A DNA stretch of 64,000 nt from Escallonia rubra (GCA_033065855.1 JAVXUO010000350.1:1-64000); one strand, 5' to 3'; positions 36,201 to 48,428 are shown, counted from the first letter of the stretch. Program-made: numbers and translations. The notes: generated by a model not told the origin, from the sequence alone.

Positions 36201-37115
36201 GTTTCAAAGGAAATAATTGCCCTTGCACGTGGTCCAAATGATATTGTGAAGAGAGGCAATGGCTATTTGATAAACGGATATAGGTTTCACGCTGAACGCC
36301 TCGAGCTAAAAAGAAAAACACAAAATAGCGGAGTGTTTGTCTCTGCTAGTACACGTGGTTATTCATCGTCTAGAGATAGAAATCCCGCAGAAGACTTATT
36401 AGAGTACTTTGGCGTTTTGGAAGATATAATTGAGCTAGATTATTTTGGAGTTGGAAAGGTCGTACTTTTTAAATGCAAATGGTACGACACTGTGAATCGA
36501 AATACAGGGATCAAAACAGATCCATATGGATTTACACTTGTTAACTCGAAGAGATTTATTTATAAAGAGGAACCATTTGTGTTGGCCTCTCAAGTGGAGC
36601 AGCTGTTCTTTGTGGATCATCCAAGGGACAGTGGTTGGCGTGTGGTTATTCGAACAAGGCCAAGAGACTTTTGTGAAGATGTGGAAGAGGAAGACAATGA
36701 ACACGAGGAGTTATCATCCCTTTCCTCAAGTGAGTCACATGTTGTTCAAGATGCATAAAATATAATAGGTGACATCACTTGGGCCAGAAATGACATTGAA
36801 GCAGAAATAGTCGAGGAACATCCAGCAAGAAGGTCCAAAAACGCACAAGCAAGGGAGCAAGCTATAGATAGAGGGACTAAAAGCCATAGACTTGACACTT
36901 CTCTAGAAAGTGGTGGGGCTAAAAAGCGAAGACTTGAAACCTTTGTAGATGACGAGGAGGAGGAAGAGGAGGAGGGAGATGAGGACGAGGACGATGAGGA
37001 CGAGGACGATGAAGAGGACGAGGATGAGGAAAAGGAGGAAGTGGCAGAGGAAGATGAAGATAAAAATGAAAATGAAAATGAAGAGGCAGAGAGTGATTCT
37101 ATGAGTAGTGATTGA
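33296..37115 (+). pseudogene. TNP2-type CACTA transposase, copy 2 (CACTA-2)
   Basis: It is the same gene as at 27525-31344, shifted by 5,771 bp, with the same exons and the same three in-frame stops (34523, 35652 and 36756). Its upstream sequence is the antisense BSP fragment of block 1 rather than a transposon promoter. An in-frame Met at 33269 adds MPPLYKKDN. Nothing else distinguishes it. Confidence 0.93.
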
Positions 37116-37314
37116 TTTGTTTTTCTGCTTGCTATTTATTTCTGTGTACTATCTCTTTCTGAAGAAAACTTCTAAATGAATCATATCTTTGTTTGTTCGT
37201 TTATTTTGTTTCTTGTAGTCTCTTAATTAAAGGTTAACTTCAATTTTTCTTTCAGTCATTATCTATTCCAGTTTTGGTTATGTTTATACGTATATTTGTG
37301 TCTATAGTGTTTCC

Positions 37315-37528
37315 ATGGCTAATAGACGGCAGCTTCGAGCACGAGTTGGTTGCAGCGCACAAGTGCCATCACGAGATTCTCCCCAGATCAACGAGCAGCA
37401 CAATGTCGAGGTACAAACTGATGCCAATGTCGCTGCGATTACCGATACACCCAACATCGAGGATGAGGCGCTTGATGCTGAGATGACCAGTCATCTTGAG
37501 GGGTCACAAAGTGACCCACCATCCATAG
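37315..37528 (+). pseudogene. Orphan exon 1 of the Transposase_24-type gene, copy 2
   Basis: Same exon, 5,771 bp downstream of the first. Its nearest proper acceptor is at 45351, about 7.8 kb away and beyond the whole of block 3. It could be an alternative first exon but is most simply a by-product of the triplication. Confidence 0.85.
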
Positions 37529-38580
37529 GTAAAGCTGAGTTTTGAGAAGGAAAAATATGATTTTATTCTATCTATATTGTCATAATTGGTAGTCCATGTT
37601 TGGGGTGATTGGATTGCTATCTATATTGTCATAAGAAGGTAATTACATAGCAATAGTGAGTTTGAGCTAGCGCTAGATCAAATACGTTGGGCAATACCAA
37701 GAGGCTCGCATCAAGTAGTGAATAATCAGATTTCTTGAACTCTCTTCTAATTATGATTTGGAAATTGTTTTCATTTTCCTTTGGTTATCTAATTATGCGC
37801 TGACATATTTGTGTATCTTGTTTATCAGTGATTTTGTATCTACCTTTAAAGGATAGTACCTTGCGGAGTCACCCTTGGAAATAAACACGCGAGTTACAGA
37901 ATTAACGGTAGCAACCAGCAATTGGGTTAAGATAATATCTTGTCTCTTTTCCCATAACCTGTGTGTTCATGCAGTAGATTTGTGTATCTTGTTTATCAGT
38001 GATTTTGTGTCTACCTTTATAGTATAGTACCCTGTGGAGTCGCCCTTGGAAAGAAACACGTAAGTTACAGAATTAACGGGTAACAACAAGCAATTGGGTT
38101 AAGATAATATTGTGTCTCTTTTCCCATAACCTGTGTGTTCATGCAGTAGATATAAGCTTCCTTTGCAAAGCATCTTGCCCATATGAGTATTTCAACAAAC
38201 ATCCAAATGACAATTGACAACAGAGAACTAGAGAAAAACCCATTGGGGAACTTCCAAGTGGGAGAATTCACAAGTTTCAGAAAAGAAACTTGTGAATTCT
38301 CCCAGTAATCAAACCCAGCCTTTGCAAGGATTTGATTAGTGGGTTGTTGGCTGTATTTGGTGTCAGGTAGGTTCTAATACCCATCATACGTAACTAAGAT
38401 TTGTTGCCTGCTAGTTAAACATATTAATTATATGTGCTTGTAAGCAGCATAATTAGATTTTCTTTGCAGAAAATGTAAAGCTTGGTGCAATATCGGAAAA
38501 CTAGTTTCAAACAATAAAATTTTACTTTAGGGTACCCTTGTATATCTCTTCTTAATCATATCCCCACAGGAGTACTACCA

Positions 38581-38971
38581 TTACACTAATAATCCCGGAG
38601 CATACTTAGCTTTGTATTCTGACCAAAGCTGATCAACTGGCTTCCCTAACAACTGAACAAAGTAATCTTCACTATAAGCATATCTCATTTTGTTGTTCAG
38701 TGCAGCTGTGACTTCATATCCCTCATCCCACCTATCACCTTGCCCAGGTAGAGCAAAGCCAGTCCCGTTTAGTTTAGCTCTTAGGACCATGTAGTCTGCA
38801 ATTTCTTCAGTCAGTGGACCCGGGGCTGTAAAGTTCCCTGACCATTAAATACATGAGTCATCTCATGGTACATTAGAGCCGTGAACGCCGTCCTGAGTTC
38901 ATCACCTTGCATGCCTTGCAAGTACACTGCACTAATATTAATCAAGTTGTTGGAAATGTCAACAAATCCTT
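38581..38971 (-). pseudogene. Captured BSP gene fragment, block 2
   Basis: Identical to the fragment at 32810-33200, including HEMTH at 38853-38867 and the same breaks. In this block, as in block 1, it ends up just upstream of the next TNP2 copy, pointing away from it. Confidence 0.85.
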
Positions 38972-39066
38972 CAAGTACACTGCACTAAACTGTAGGGTGT
39001 GATGTATTATCTTGTTTATAATCCTCAGCACAATGTTCAATGCCTCCTTTATACAAGAAAGATAAT

Positions 39067-42000
39067 ATGGACAAGGTATGGATGACGCACTCTAGGGAAA
39101 CTGATACTTATTGTGCTGGAGTCGACATGTTTTTGGATTTTGCATTTGCAAATACGGCAACAATCTTTAGAGAGATTTTGTGTCCGTGTAGAGATTGCGT
39201 TAATAGCATGTTCCGCACGTGTGAAACTGTGCAAGAACATTTAATAATAAGGGGATTTATGAGCAATTATACAGTATGGACAGTTCATGGGGAAGGCTCG
39301 TCTTCTCGTTCAAATCGCATGGAAAATGATGTAGAGCTCAACATTGGTGGTGGTGGAGCTATGCATGAAATGGTAAATGACATATTTACAAGCCGATCGG
39401 AGGAACCTTGTGTTAAAGTTGCAAACTTCTATAAATACATGAGCGATGCAGATCGACCATTATATTCGGGGTGCAAGACTGAGACAAAGCTATCATTTAT
39501 TGTGTGGTTATTTAATCTGAAATGCACCAGTAAATGGACAGACAAGTCCTTTGATTTGCTACTTGGTAAGTTAAAAGAAATAATTCCTAACGGTGAGACG
39601 TTGCCTGCCAACTTTTATGAAACAAAAAATATGATCGGTGACTTGGGATTCAGCTACGATAAGATTGACGCTTGTCCCAATGATTGTATATTGTATTGGA
39701 AGGAAGATAGCACATTGAATTCGTGCAGGGTGTGCAAAAAATCAAGGTGGAGGATGGTTCAAAGGGAGGCAGAAAAGGAAGGAGAATCTAGACCTTGTAA
39801 AGAAGGAAAAAAAATAGCTGTCAAGCAACTGCGTCATTTTCCTTTGATACCAAGACTGCAAAGGCTATATATGTCACCAAAGACGCCTGAATTAATGATA
39901 TGGCATGATAAAAAGCGTCGAAAAGACGAAAGACAACGCCATCCTGCTGACTCAGAAGCATCGAAACACTTTGATCGCTTAAATCCAGACTTTGCTTCAG
40001 ACCCTCGTAATATAAGACTCGGGTTATCAACTGATGGTATGGATCCTTTTCGCCACGGAGCAAGTCATAGCATATGGCCAGTTACCGTGGTTATTTATAA
40101 CTTGCCTCCGGGAATGTGTATGCAACAACGATTTTTCATTATGCCTTTGCTAATACCTGGTCCAACTTCCCCTGGTAATGATATTGATGTGTATCTTAGG
40201 CCGTTAATTGAGAAGCTCAAGGCGTTGTTCGATGCTGTTGAAACTTATGACGCCTTCACCAAAACTAACTTCAAGATGTGTGCAATGCTCATGTAGACTA
40301 TTAGTGACTTCCCAGCTTATGCAATGTTGGCAGGTTATAGCACGAAGGGCAAGTTGGCGTGTCCAGTATGTCAAGAAGACACTCGATCTTGTAGATTACG
40401 TGGTAAGCAATGTTATATGGCACACCGATCTTTTCTAGATCCAGATCACATATATAGACTCGACAAAAAAAAATTCAACGGGCTATGTGAGTATAGAGAA
40501 CGTTCGGTTATTCGTTCGGGATTTGATGTGCTTGAAATGGTGAGCGACATCAATGTTACGTTTGGAAAGGCTAGTAAAGCTACTGTGCCTAAGGATCCTA
40601 ACCATAACTGGAGGAAAAAAAGTATTTTTTTTGAGTTGCCATATTGGAGGTTTCTCATCTTACGCCATAATTTGGACGTAATGCACATTGAGAAGAATTT
40701 CTGTGATAATCTGCTTGGGACATTGTTGGGTATCAAAGGGAAGACAAAGGATACTCTTAAAGCTCGCTTAGACATGCAAGATATGAACATACGACAAGAA
40801 CTGCATCCAGTTGAAGTTGGTGTAGGCAAGTATAAGTTGCCTGCTGCACGTTTCACAATGTCTAAGGACGAGAAAAAGGATTTTCTCCATGTGTTGAAGA
40901 ATGTCAAGGTTCCTGATGGCTACTCGTCTAATATTAGCCGTTGCGTACTTGAAAAAGATGGAAAGATTTCAGGTCTTAAGAGTCATGATTGCCATATCCT
41001 AATGCATCAAATTCTTCCGATAGCAATAAGAGGGGTTTTGCCAGAGGATGTTTGCTCTGCTGTAGTTGACATATGTCAATTCTTTAAAGAATTGTGCTCT
41101 AAAAATTACCGAGTAGAAGACTTTGAACGACTTAATAGGAAGATTGTATTGACACTTTGTCATCTTGAGATGATATTTCCACAGGCTTTCTTCGATATAA
41201 TGGTCCATTTGCCTGTTCATCTTGCCGAGGAGGCAAGGATCGCTGGACCTGTACAGTATCGCCAAATGTATCCATTTGAAAGGTAAAATACTTTTCATTA
41301 TTTTTTATTTGATATTATATGACACTTAGAGGCTAATGTAGTTTATATTACATGATTATAGATACATGTTTAAGTTAAAAGGCTATATTCGATGCAAGAG
41401 CCGCCCCGAAGGGTCGATTGCATAAGGGTTATTAGCGGAAGAGTGTGTAAGATTTTGCTCAATGTACTTAGAAGGTTCTCATCCAGCATGGACTCGACCG
41501 GGAAGGAATGAAGATGGATATGTTGAAGAAGTGACCAGAAGTTTGTACGTTTTTTGTTGCAAAGGTAGATTTTTAGGTACTCCTTCTATTAGTCATCTAG
41601 ATGTGAAGGTTATAGAGATGGCACATCGCTACGTGTTGTTTAACTGTGATGAGTTAGAAGAGTATCGAAGGTAAGCATTTTTCTCAAAGTATTGTTAATA
41701 TATTTATTTTTGGCATATGGATAATATGTTAATAATATACCATGTCATTGCAGCCTATGTCAAAGTGTGTGCACAATGATGCTAGGAAGACGTAGAAAGA
41801 AACTTACGCCAAGGGAAGTTGATCATTGCTTAAAAAATGAGTTTTCCAAATGGTTTAGTGGTCACGTGAGTTCTCTTTATGCATTCAAGATTAGTTTTCT
41901 GAATTTGCATTTATGAGTTATTTCTTATTACTTGATTTGCAATTGCACAGGTAAAAACTTTAAGAGCTGGGGTTTCAAAGGAAATAATTGCCCTTGCACG

Positions 42001-42886
42001 TGGTCCAAATGATATTGTGAAGAGAGGCAATGGCTATTTGATAAACGGATATAGGTTTCACGCTGAACGCCTCGAGCTAAAAAGAAAAACACAAAATAGC
42101 GGAGTGTTTGTCTCTGCTAGTACACGTGGTTATTCATCGTCTAGAGATAGAAATCCCGCAGAAGACTTATTAGAGTACTTTGGCGTTTTGGAAGATATAA
42201 TTGAGCTAGATTATTTTGGAGTTGGAAAGGTCGTACTTTTTAAATGCAAATGGTACGACACTGTGAATCGAAATACAGGGATCAAAACAGATCCATATGG
42301 ATTTACACTTGTTAACTCGAAGAGATTTATTTATAAAGAGGAACCATTTGTGTTGGCCTCTCAAGTGGAGCAGCTGTTCTTTGTGGATCATCCAAGGGAC
42401 AGTGGTTGGCGTGTGGTTATTCGAACAAGGCCAAGAGACTTTTGTGAAGATGTGGAAGAGGAAGACAATGAACACGAGGAGTTATCATCCCTTTCCTCAA
42501 GTGAGTCACATGTTGTTCAAGATGCATAAAATATAATAGGTGACATCACTTGGGCCAGAAATGACATTGAAGCAGAAATAGTCGAGGAACATCCAGCAAG
42601 AAGGTCCAAAAACGCACAAGCAAGGGAGCAAGCTATAGATAGAGGGACTAAAAGCCATAGACTTGACACTTCTCTAGAAAGTGGTGGGGCTAAAAAGCGA
42701 AGACTTGAAACCTTTGTAGATGACGAGGAGGAGGAAGAGGAGGAGGGAGATGAGGACGAGGACGATGAGGACGAGGACGATGAAGAGGACGAGGATGAGG
42801 AAAAGGAGGAAGTGGCAGAGGAAGATGAAGATAAAAATGAAAATGAAAATGAAGAGGCAGAGAGTGATTCTATGAGTAGTGATTGA
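39067..42886 (+). pseudogene. TNP2-type CACTA transposase, copy 3 (CACTA-2)
   Basis: It is the same gene again, shifted by 11,542 bp from copy 1, with in-frame stops at 40294, 41423 and 42527. Since all three copies share all three stops, the lesions came before the triplication. It is the copy directly upstream of the intact second gene. Confidence 0.93.
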
Positions 42887-43085
42887 TTTGTTTTTCTGCT
42901 TGCTATTTATTTCTGTGTACTATCTATTTCTGAAGAAAACTTCTAAATGAATCATATCTTTGTTTGTTCGTTTATTTTGTTTCTTGTAGTCTCTTAATTA
43001 AAGGTTAACTTCAATTTTTCTTTCAGTCATTATCTATTCCAGTTTTGGTTATGTTTATACGTATATTTGTGTCTATAGTGTTTCC

Positions 43086-46000
43086 ATGGCTAATAGACGG
43101 CAGCTTCGAGCACGAGTTGGTTGCAGCGCACAAGTGCCATCACGAGATTCTCCCCAGATCAACGAGCAGCACAATGTCGAGGTACAAACTGATGCCAATG
43201 TCGCTGCGATTACCGATACACCCAACATCGAGGATGAGGCGCTTGATGCTGAGATGACCAGTCATCTTGAGGGGTCACAAAGTGACCCACCATCCATAGG
43301 TAAAGCTGAGTTTTGAGAAGGAAAAATATGATTTTATTCTATCTATATTGTCATAATTGGTAGTCCATGTTTGGGGTGATTGGATTGCTATCTATATTGT
43401 CATAAGAAGGTAATTACATAGCAATAGTGAGTTTGAGCTAGCGCTAGATCAAATACGTTGGGCAATACCAAGAGGCTCGCATCAAGTAGTGAATAATCAG
43501 ATTTCTTGAACTCTCTTCTAATTATGATTTGGAAATTGTTTTCATTTTCCTTTGGTTATCTAATTATGCGCTGACATATTTGTGTATCTTGTTTATCAGT
43601 GATTTTGTATCTACCTTTAAAGGATAGTACCTTGCGGAGTCACCCTTGGAAATAAACACGCGAGTTACAGAATTAACGGTAGCAACCAGCAATTGGGTTA
43701 AGATAATATCTTGTCTCTTTTCCCATAACCTGTGTGTTCATGCAGTAGATTTGTGTATCTTGTTTATCAGTGATTTTGTGTCTACCTTTATAATATAGTA
43801 CCCTGTGGAGTCGCCCTTGGAAAGAAACACGTAAGTTACAGAATTAACGGGTAACAACAAGCAATTGGGTTAAGATAATATTGTGTCTCTTTTCCCATAA
43901 CCTGTGTGTTCATGCAGTAGATATAAGCTTCCTTTGCAAAGCATCTTGCCCATATGAGTATTTCAACAAACATCCAAATGACAATTGACAACAGAGAACT
44001 AGAGAAAAACCCATTGGGGAACTTCCAAGTGGGAGAATTCACAAGTTTCAGAAAAGAAACTTGTGAATTCTCCCAGTAATCAAACCCTGCCTTTGCAAGG
44101 ATTTGATTAGTGGGTTGTTGGCTGTATTTGGTGTCAGGTAGGTTCTAATACCCATCATACGTAACTAAGATTTGTTGCCTGCTAGTTAAACATATTAATT
44201 ATATGTGCTTGTAAGCAGCATAATTAGATTTTCTTTGCAGAAAATGTAAAGCTTGGTGCAATATCGGAAAACTAGTTTCAAACAATAAAATTTTACTTTA
44301 GGGTACCCTTGTATATCTCTTCTTAATCATATCCCCACAGGAGTACTACCATTACACTAATAATCCCGGAGCATACTTAGCTTTGTATTCTGACCAAAGC
44401 TGATCAACTGGCTTCCCTAACAACTGAACAAAGTAATCTTCACTATAAGCATATCTCATTTTGTTGTTCAGTGCAGCTGTGACTTCATATCCCTCATCCC
44501 ACCTATCACCTTGCCCAGGTAGAGCAAAGCCAGTCCCGTTTAGTTTAGCTCTTAGGACCATGTAGTCTGCAATTTCTTCAGTCAGTGGACCCGGGGCTGT
44601 AAAGTTCCCTGACCATTAAATACATGAGTCATCTCATGGTACATTAGAGCCGTGAACGCCGTCCTGAGTTCATCACCTTGCATGCCTTGCAAGTACACTG
44701 CACTAATATTAATCAAGTTGTTGGAAATGTCAACAAATCCTTCAAGTACACTGCACTAAACTGTAGGGTGTGATGTATTATCTTGTTTATAATCCTCAGC
44801 ACAATGTTCAATGCCTCCTCATTCTTGTACTTTTAAGTCCTGCATGCCATGCTAGTAGCTTAAACTGAATCAGTCCCCTGTTTCATTTTTCTCTGTTCAT
44901 GAACTGCAACCCCCAGTTTGTTGCTGATTATTCGATCTCACAGGATGTTGAAGCTTATCAATCATATGTACCTACGCTGGGTCGACCTTTAAACTTCTGA
45001 AGACACACACACACGATGAAAACTAGTTTATTATCATTTCTCTTTCTATGCATTTGAACCCAAAAATGAAATCTATATCTCAACCATCCTATTCGTATTT
45101 TAGTATACTAATTGCCATAGCTATCCTGTGAGAACTCAGTTATGATGTTAAATTACCAGCACCTCTGAAAATTTAAACTTTAAGAGAATGGCCTAACAGA
45201 GTCTGCCATGCTTAAGAATGTTTGTGACCTTATGCCTCAGCTGTTATACTCACTTATGCTTTGCTCATCAACAAGATCTCATGCTGCCAGAAAACCTGAT
45301 TGGACTACAAATTGTTTTATTGATTTCATGGGACATGTTCTTTTCTTGCAGGTTCTAGTTCATCAAAAAAGCGAGGCCCCACTAGAGGGGCTGAAATATG
45401 GGTGAGGGAGACGCAAAAATATGTAGGGTATGACAATTGGGGTCATGCTAATACCGGTGCATTTCATGAGCTTGGTACCTTTATAGGTTGTGCGGCACGT
45501 TCGAGCAAGCTGTTACCTATTACTTACACCAAGTGGGCTGATGTTCCAGAGGAGGACAAAGAAAAGGCTTGGGAGGAGATCGAAGTATTATTAAGTTATG
45601 CATTTTCCTAAATTTATCCGAAGCTATTTGAAATTTTTTGATGCTATTGTACTCGTGGTCACAGAAGAGATTTACAACGGATCATCCTCTTGCTAAAACT
45701 GCTATAATGCGCACTCTTAACACCCGTTGGAAAGATTGGAAGTGCTCGCTAAAAAGGAAATTCTTCAAGCCGGATGATATACCAGCTTCAAATGCACTTG
45801 TTGCAATTGAAAAAATGGCAGATTGGCTGCAGTGGCAAACCTTGGCGAGTTATTGGCAGCGTGAAGAAGTTATAGTATCCACTAAACTTACATTTATTAA
45901 CATAATTCATGTTTTTATTTGATACCTACTAATTAATGTTCTTTAAATTGCAGAAGGAGGCAAAGTTAAACAGCAAAAACGCGACGAGCATCAATGCAAT

Positions 46001-47731
46001 TCCACACACGCTAGGCCGAACATCCAGTTCGCGGAAGGAGGAAGAATATGTACGAACTTTTACTACCTTGTTATACATTAGTATACTCCTTTTTGGGACT
46101 AAATCTTAATGTAGTCATATTTTATTGTGGTTTTGAAGTTTGAGACACATAATGTTAGGCCAGGTAGGGCAACAATGTGGGTTGTGAGTCACAAATCAAA
46201 GAAACTTAAAGGAGATGTCCTCCCGCAAGCGCGTAATAAGGCTGTAAGTTGCTTCACTTGCTTTTCATTTGTTGCATTCCCATCTTTATCTTTCGGTCTC
46301 AATCTTTTATTGATAATGACTTCGTTTTTGTTTATCTTTTAGGATGATATTGAAAGACTCCAACAAGAGGCCTCATTGCCCGAGGATGATAGCGGTCCAA
46401 ATGATATTCTTTCCAAGGTTATGGGTAAGGACCGGCATGGTAGGGTGAGGGCAATGGGGCCCATGGCCAATATCTCAAACACATGGGGTTCTTCCAACAA
46501 TGTGAAAATGCAAGAACAACTTTGTTCTCTTAAGGAGCAGCTGGCCGGAATGAATGAAATGAAAGCACGAATGGCGAAAATGAAAGAGGCTCTTGAACGA
46601 CTTACTGGGAACAGTTTCACAAACCATGCTACTAGTTCTAGTCAGGTACACTCACACAACATAGTGATTTACTATGTGAATTCCTACTGCATCATAGTGA
46701 TTGCATATGGATATTTTCTCTTCTTAAGCCTTTAAGACAGTCATCTCCCTCCCCCTTTTGAGAAAAATGCAGCAGATTACTGTGTGCTCTTTTTAATGAG
46801 TAATGCTAGACATTGAATTTTTGCGTCAATTAAACTATTGATTGTTATGCATGCGATACAACCACGTGTGCCGGCATCCAATGCACAAAAGGGTAGACTA
46901 AATTGAGATGTAAAACAGGTCAATATTGTGCTTTGCTTCGCCCCTGAGAGTCAGCAAGACAGGTTGGAAATGAATTGGGTGATCTGCATTGTCAAAGCAC
47001 CCATGCATGTGTGCTTCTTTTACTAAATGCTCTGGTCCTGGGTGTCTTCCAGTGGTGTTGTAGTCTTAGAAAAATTCCCAAGCAGTTGAACTACATGGTT
47101 ATGCTTCACCATTTTGGCCATCTCTTGTTCTTCTTGAAAATCTTTCTCCTTTCATGCCTCCTAATGAATTGGAGATGAGTTGTGTGATTTTTCGTTGATC
47201 AAGGACACCCACACATTTAATCCTTGACATGGTGCTCTAGTCTCATTGCTGAAATACTCATAAGATATTGTATGCATAAATTAGTCACCTAGCTAGCTAC
47301 ATGCATATATACTGCATATCATCTTGTATGCATTGACTTGTTCCCCCTTGAACGATTCTTGTAACGGTTATGCTATGGTCCAAAAGCATATTCTACCTGT
47401 CAATATAGTATTAGTTAAGCGCATATGATGAGGCATGAGCTTGGTCTAATGCTTCACAAGGGGCTCAACCATGGTATTTTCAGCAAGCGCTCGATTATGT
47501 TCACACTCTTACCAATAATCTCTAACAAGACTTGTTCCGGTCTCTTTTCTGCTGGGTGTTTGAATTTTATGATCATTCACTTTGAGAAACTTAGTTTTTA
47601 CATTTTTATTAACTTAAGAAAGTTAAACAAACTTCGTGGGAGTAACTGAGTTGTACATTAATGGTTGCTTGATTATGTCACAGGCTAATGTGGAGGCAAA
47701 TGCAAATAGATCGAGTAATGGTAGTGACTGA
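43086..47731 (+). CDS. Transposase_24-type (TnpA-like) protein of CACTA-2, apparently intact, 7 exons
   Basis: In CACTA elements this second protein is thought to bind the subterminal repeats and help excision. Exons 43086-43299, 45352-45584, 45665-45868, 45954-46049, 46139-46243, 46343-46645 and 47684-47731 all have GT/AG borders, join in phase (214, 233, 204, 96, 105, 303 and 48 nt) and give 400 residues ending in TGA with no stop. The exon 1/2 junction reads PPSIGSSSSKKRGPTRGAEI, matching the family's RGPTRG-x-E region. Exons 2-5 carry the Transposase_24 region (FIGCAAR, PITYTKWADVP, TRWKDWK). Exon 6 has HGRVRAMGP and a predicted coiled coil (about residues 325-362). Exon 1 lies in triplicated block 3; intron 1 (43300-45351) holds the antisense BSP fragment. 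Exon assignment is my inference from the sequence. Confidence 0.85.
44352..44742 (-). pseudogene. Captured BSP gene fragment, block 3
   Basis: Third identical copy, HEMTH at 44624-44638. It lies in the present intron 1 (43300-45351) of the intact Transposase_24-type gene, in antisense. The sequence to its right (from 44818) is unique and shows no further BSP similarity that I can recognise. Confidence 0.85.
44818..45351 (+). other. Unique remainder of intron 1 in CACTA-2
   Basis: This is AT-rich non-coding sequence between the end of block 3 and the acceptor TTTTCTTGCAG at 45351. It is the only copy of this part, and so it defines the right edge of the triplication. No gene seen. Confidence 0.6.
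46646..47683 (+). other. Intron 6 of the Transposase_24-type gene
   Basis: About 1 kb of AT-rich sequence between a GT after the exon 6 end (CAG at 46643-46645) and the acceptor TATGTCACAG at 47683. It contains no recognised gene. Its length is unusual compared with introns 2-5 (80-100 bp), so it may itself hold an old insertion. Confidence 0.55.
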
Positions 47732-48039
47732 TTGATGTTGCAAATTGCGCTGCGTTTCATCTTTTGAACAGCTATATTTGTAGGCCTTTTGCCCCCTTAA
47801 AAGGTATTTCTAGTGAAAATTTTCATAGTTAATGTAAAGTCTTCAGCAACTTGACCTTTCTTTTGTTTGTAAATATACAATGTCTTATGCAATGACATTT
47901 GAGTGCATGGCTTTGATATTTTTTTTGGCTTGTTTATAAAGTTGAGTAAGTACGTTACTTTTTTTAACAGGTTGGATGAGTTGGCTACATATCTTTAATT
48001 GAGTCGATATGTATTCTACAATTAATTAAAAAAAAAATT

Positions 48040-48428
48040 GCATATCTTTAGCAGCGGTCAATGTGCGTTGCCATAAGTTTTTCATTATGTAAAAAAAAAA
48101 AAAAAAAAAGAATCATATAAAAATGTTACAGCAGCGTGGCAATCCGCTGCCATAATTTCAAATTTAAATTCAGGTGACCACATATAGCAGCGGTCGCAGA
48201 CTGTTGCCATAGATTGGCCGCTGCCATAGGAGGCCTTTAAAGCGCCAATTTTGGAATCAATGTACCAGCGGTTGACCGCTGCAGTAAAGTTGTTTGACCG
48301 CTGCTGTATGTCTATGGCAGCGAGGCCTATAGCAGCGGCCGGGAGCCGCTGGGAAAGCCTTTTGCAGCGGATGTTCAATCTATCGCAGCGGTTTTTGACC
48401 ACTGCCATAGCCAATTTTTCTTGTAGTG
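48040..48428 (+). repeat. Right terminal and subterminal repeats of CACTA-2
   Basis: TAGCAGCGG and CCGCTGCCATAG words in both orientations, about eight to ten units, lead to the terminus TTTTTCTTGTAGTG. An A run at 48091-48109 lies among them. Confidence 0.9.

Larger units (their letters stand above)
33276..39046 (+). repeat. Triplicated 5,771-bp block, copy 2
   Basis: It is joined head to tail to copy 1; the joint reads GCCTC then CTTTATACAAG. It is virtually identical to copies 1 and 3; I noticed a private change near 37154. Upstream of its TNP2 gene lies the end of copy 1 (BSP fragment) rather than the native 5' region. Confidence 0.96.
39047..44817 (+). repeat. Triplicated 5,771-bp block, copy 3
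   Basis: This is the last block. Homology to the block start stops at 44817, after which the unique intron sequence CTCATTCTTGTAC continues. The two bases CT are shared between block start and right flank, so the joint has 2 bp of microhomology. I noticed private changes near 43784 and 44087. Confidence 0.96.
24155..48428 (+). mobile_element. CACTA-2, 24.3-kb CACTA element with an internal triplication
   Basis: The ends are CACTACAAGAAAAATGCCC and the complement of CACTACAAGAAAAATTGGC, flanked by AAA. Subterminal repeats at both ends are TATAGCAGCGG and its complement, unlike CACTA-1. Inside lie a TNP2-type gene and a Transposase_24-type gene in the usual order. A 5,771-bp internal block occurs three times (27505-44817); with a single block the element would be 12,732 bp, a normal size. 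It carries an antisense fragment of a host BSP gene. The TNP2 copies have shared stops, while the second gene looks whole. Well-matched termini and duplications suggest a fairly young insertion. Confidence 0.94.
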
